Shown here in pieces: positions 62,320 through 64,000 of a stretch of 64,000 nucleotides of DNA. How positions within the stretch are numbered: position 1 is the first letter of the stretch; each line of letters begins with the position of its first letter. Made by a program: the position numbers and the translations under genes. The DNA is from Rhizobiaceae bacterium. Its GTDB lineage: Bacteria; Pseudomonadota; Alphaproteobacteria; Rhizobiales; Rhizobiaceae. The stretch spans positions 64,001 through 128,000 of the forward strand of contig JAHBYZ010000003.1 in NCBI GenBank assembly GCA_019635695.1. The letters are read 5' to 3'. The notes beneath the pieces are model-generated. The model was not told the origin of the DNA. It saw nothing but the letters and a program-made list of their open reading frames with translations, and did no database searches.

Positions 62320-63465
62320 ATGCAACGCGATCTGAAATTCGCCCTCGTGGGCGCCGGTTTCATCGGGCGCTCGCACGCGCTGGCGATCCATGCGGTCAAC
62401 CGGACCTTTCCATCGGTGCCGATCGGCGCGAAGGCGCACATCCTTGCGGAGCTGGATGAGGGCCGCGCGCGCCGCGCCGCGGCCGAGCTGGGTTTCGACC
62501 GCTGGACGACCTCGTGGGAGGAAGCGGTCGACGAAGCCGACGCCGTCGTCATCGCCGTGCCGAGCTTCATGCACCGGGCAATCGCGCTGCGCACGCTGGA
62601 GCAGGGCAAGCCGCTGCTGTGCGAGAAGCCGGTGGGCCTGGCGGTTGGCGAGGCTGCCGAGTTGCATGCCGCCGCCGTCCGCACGGGGGCGCCGAATGCG
62701 GTCGGCTTCACCTATGTGCGCCAGCCGGTGGTGCAGCATGCACGGCAGATCGTGCGAAGTGGGGCGCTCGGCCGCGTGCTGCACCTGCGCGGACGCCACG
62801 CCGAGGACTATCTGGCCGACCCCGCCGTGCCGCACAGCTGGCGGCTCAACGCCGCGACGGCCGGGCGCTACGGGGCGCTGGGCGATCTCGGCTACCACAT
62901 CATCGCCATGCTGAGGATGATCTGCGGGCCGGTCGCCGGCCTGTCGGGCGTCACCCGCACCGTGCACGCGACGCGGCCCGACCCGGCGAGCGGCGGTCAG
63001 CCGCGCGTGGTCGACAACGAGGACTACGCGGCCGCCGTGCTGCGCTTTGCGAACGGCGCCGTCGGCACCGTCGAGGCGAGCCGCATCGCCGCCGGGCGCA
63101 AGATGGACATCGCCTTCGAGATCACCTGCGAGCGCGGCACGATCGCCTTCGACGGCGAACGCATGAACGAGCTCGAAGTGTTCGAGATCGGGCAGAATCA
63201 GGCGGAGCAAGGGTTCAGGCGCATCCTCGCCAATCCGGCGCATCCCTTCTATGCCGGGTTCCTGCCCGCACCCGGCCACCAGCTCGGCTTCAACGACTTG
63301 AAGACGATCGAACTCGCCATGTTCCTGAAGGCGATCGCCGAAGGGAAGAGCGCGGAGCCAGACCTGTCCGACGCCCTGCGCATCAGCCGCATCTGCGAGG
63401 CGCTGCTCGATTCCGCCGAAAGCGGACGCTGGATAGAGAACCCCGAGGACTACGCCGGAAAATGA
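62320..63465 (+). CDS. Gfo/Idh/MocA family oxidoreductase
   Basis: NAD(P)-dependent oxidoreductase of 381 aa. The N-terminal Rossmann loop is ALVGAGFIGRSHALAI (about 8-23), and CEKPVGL (102-108) is the family's EKP motif with the catalytic-site lysine. GDLGYHIIAMLRMICG carries the conserved Asp-x-x-x-His pattern of the active site. Members oxidise sugars, inositols and their derivatives. It overlaps the iolE-like gene by ATGA, which favours an inositol-type or sugar substrate. AAGGGG precedes the ATG. Confidence 0.9.
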   Translation: MQRDLKFALVGAGFIGRSHALAIHAVNRTFPSVPIGAKAHILAELDEGRARRAAAELGFDRWTTSWEEAVDEADAVVIAVPSFMHRAIALRTLEQGKPLLCEKPVGLAVGEAAELHAAAVRTGAPNAVGFTYVRQPVVQHARQIVRSGALGRVLHLRGRHAEDYLADPAVPHSWRLNAATAGRYGALGDLGYHIIAMLRMICGPVAGLSGVTRTVHATRPDPASGGQPRVVDNEDYAAAVLRFANGAVGTVEASRIAAGRKMDIAFEITCERGTIAFDGERMNELEVFEIGQNQAEQGFRRILANPAHPFYAGFLPAPGHQLGFNDLKTIELAMFLKAIAEGKSAEPDLSDALRISRICEALLDSAESGRWIENPEDYAGK

Positions 63466-64000
63466 GCATCCGCATCGGCATCAATCCCATCACCTGGTCC
63501 AACGACGACGTGCCCTCGCTCGGCGGCGACACGCCGCTGGAAACCTGTCTGAGCGAGACGGCGGCGGCCGGCTTCAGGGGTACGGAGCTAGGCGGCAAAT
63601 TTCCGCGAAGCTCGTCGGAGCTCGGCCCGATTCTGTCTGCCCACGGGCTGGAGCTGGTCTCCGGCTGGTATGACGGGCGCATCCTGGAGAAGGACGTGGA
63701 CGCCGAGTTCGACGCCATCGAACCGCATCTGACCTTGCTGCGCGACCTCGGCGCGAAGCACGTCGTCTACGCCGATACGTCGCGCGGCCGCCACGACGGC
63801 ATCTTCGCGCCGATCTCGCAGCGGCCGAAGCTCGCCGACGGCGAGTGGACGTCCTATGGCCGCAAGATTACCGCGCTGGCCAGGCGCTTCGCCGACTTCG
63901 GTGTCTCCATGGCGTTCCATCACCACATGGGCACGATCGTCGAGACCGACACCGAGGTGGACCGGCTGATGGAGGTGACCGGGCCGGAGGTCGGCCTGTT
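63462..64000 (+). CDS. iolE: Myo-inosose-2 dehydratase IolE-like, 5' part (cut by window edge)
   Basis: The first 179 codons of a TIM-barrel enzyme. The start MSIRIGINPITWSNDDVPSL followed by GGDTPLETCLSETAAAGF and GTELGGKFPRSS is very like IolE, which dehydrates 2-keto-myo-inositol in inositol breakdown. MAFHHHMGTIVETDTEVDRL supplies metal-binding histidines and matches the family. The C-terminal part is beyond 64000. Translationally coupled to the MocA-type gene (ATGA). A related sugar isomerase/dehydratase cannot be ruled out. Confidence 0.87.
   Translation, partial: MSIRIGINPITWSNDDVPSLGGDTPLETCLSETAAAGFRGTELGGKFPRSSSELGPILSAHGLELVSGWYDGRILEKDVDAEFDAIEPHLTLLRDLGAKHVVYADTSRGRHDGIFAPISQRPKLADGEWTSYGRKITALARRFADFGVSMAFHHHMGTIVETDTEVDRLMEVTGPEVGL

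Overview
The window is high-GC DNA with densely packed genes, many 4-bp stop/start overlaps (ATGA, GTGA), GTG and TTG starts, and CTTCTCCC/GGGAGAAGG-type palindromic repeats. It carries a conserved block uppP - FzlA-like GST - queG - SDR - pyrC, plus large numbers of ABC and TRAP importers. This fits an alphaproteobacterium of the Hyphomicrobiales (Rhizobiales), perhaps near Phyllobacteriaceae/Mesorhizobium. The placement is inferred from gene content and is not proven. I saw no rRNA, tRNA, CRISPR array, phage gene or insertion sequence.

Layout. 1-9.6 kb is mostly core genes: a TAXI-type TRAP receptor cut by the window edge, an ECF sigma factor with its DGPF partner, cysK, a LysE exporter, uppP, a GST (FzlA-like), queG, an SDR protein with a repeat inserted in frame, and pyrC. 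From about 9.6 kb onward the window is an accessory catabolic island. 9.6-24.7 kb: two enolase-superfamily enzymes, an aspartoacylase-like deacylase, an M81 (MlrC-like) peptidase, an S12 D-aminopeptidase-like hydrolase, a GntR regulator, a Dpp-type receptor with two permeases, a D-aminoacylase-like amidohydrolase, a COG0523 GTPase, an SDR and a second GntR. 24.7-29.7 kb: hyuA-hyuB-alanine racemase. 30-31.8 kb: a CocE/NonD (X-Pro-type) hydrolase. 31.8-42.2 kb: a LysR gene divergent from one tight operon, dctPQM - hyuA - hyuB - N-acyl-D-amino-acid deacylase - GlxA-type regulator. 42.4-45.5 kb: the two Dpp-type ATPases and a second aspartoacylase-like deacylase. 45.5-53 kb (minus): hyuA - hyuB - threonine aldolase - CocE hydrolase - MarR. 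53.2-59.5 kb (minus): a Pot-type ABC importer with a dimethylformamidase-like large subunit. 59.7-64 kb (plus): aldehyde dehydrogenase, D-threonine-aldolase-like enzyme, Gfo/Idh/MocA oxidoreductase, and iolE cut by the window edge.

How it fits together. A near-identical 12-bp palindromic site, AT(A/T)GTATAC(A/G)A(T/G), lies at 10783, 16998, 29851 and 42375. Each copy precedes a peptide-related transcription unit: deacylase/M81 peptidase/epimerase/D-aminopeptidase; GntR and Dpp receptor-permeases; X-Pro-type hydrolase; Dpp ATPases plus deacylase. The receptor/permease genes and the ATPase genes of what looks like one oligopeptide importer lie 22 kb apart, yet both sets carry the site. I propose a dispersed regulon controlled by the GntR at 16226-16981 that imports and dismantles modified, probably D-residue-containing or N-acylated, peptides. 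Three HyuA/HyuB pairs, an alanine racemase, two D-aminoacylase-type amidohydrolases and both L- and D-type threonine aldolase homologues are interleaved with it. This is an inference from context; substrates cannot be read from the sequence.
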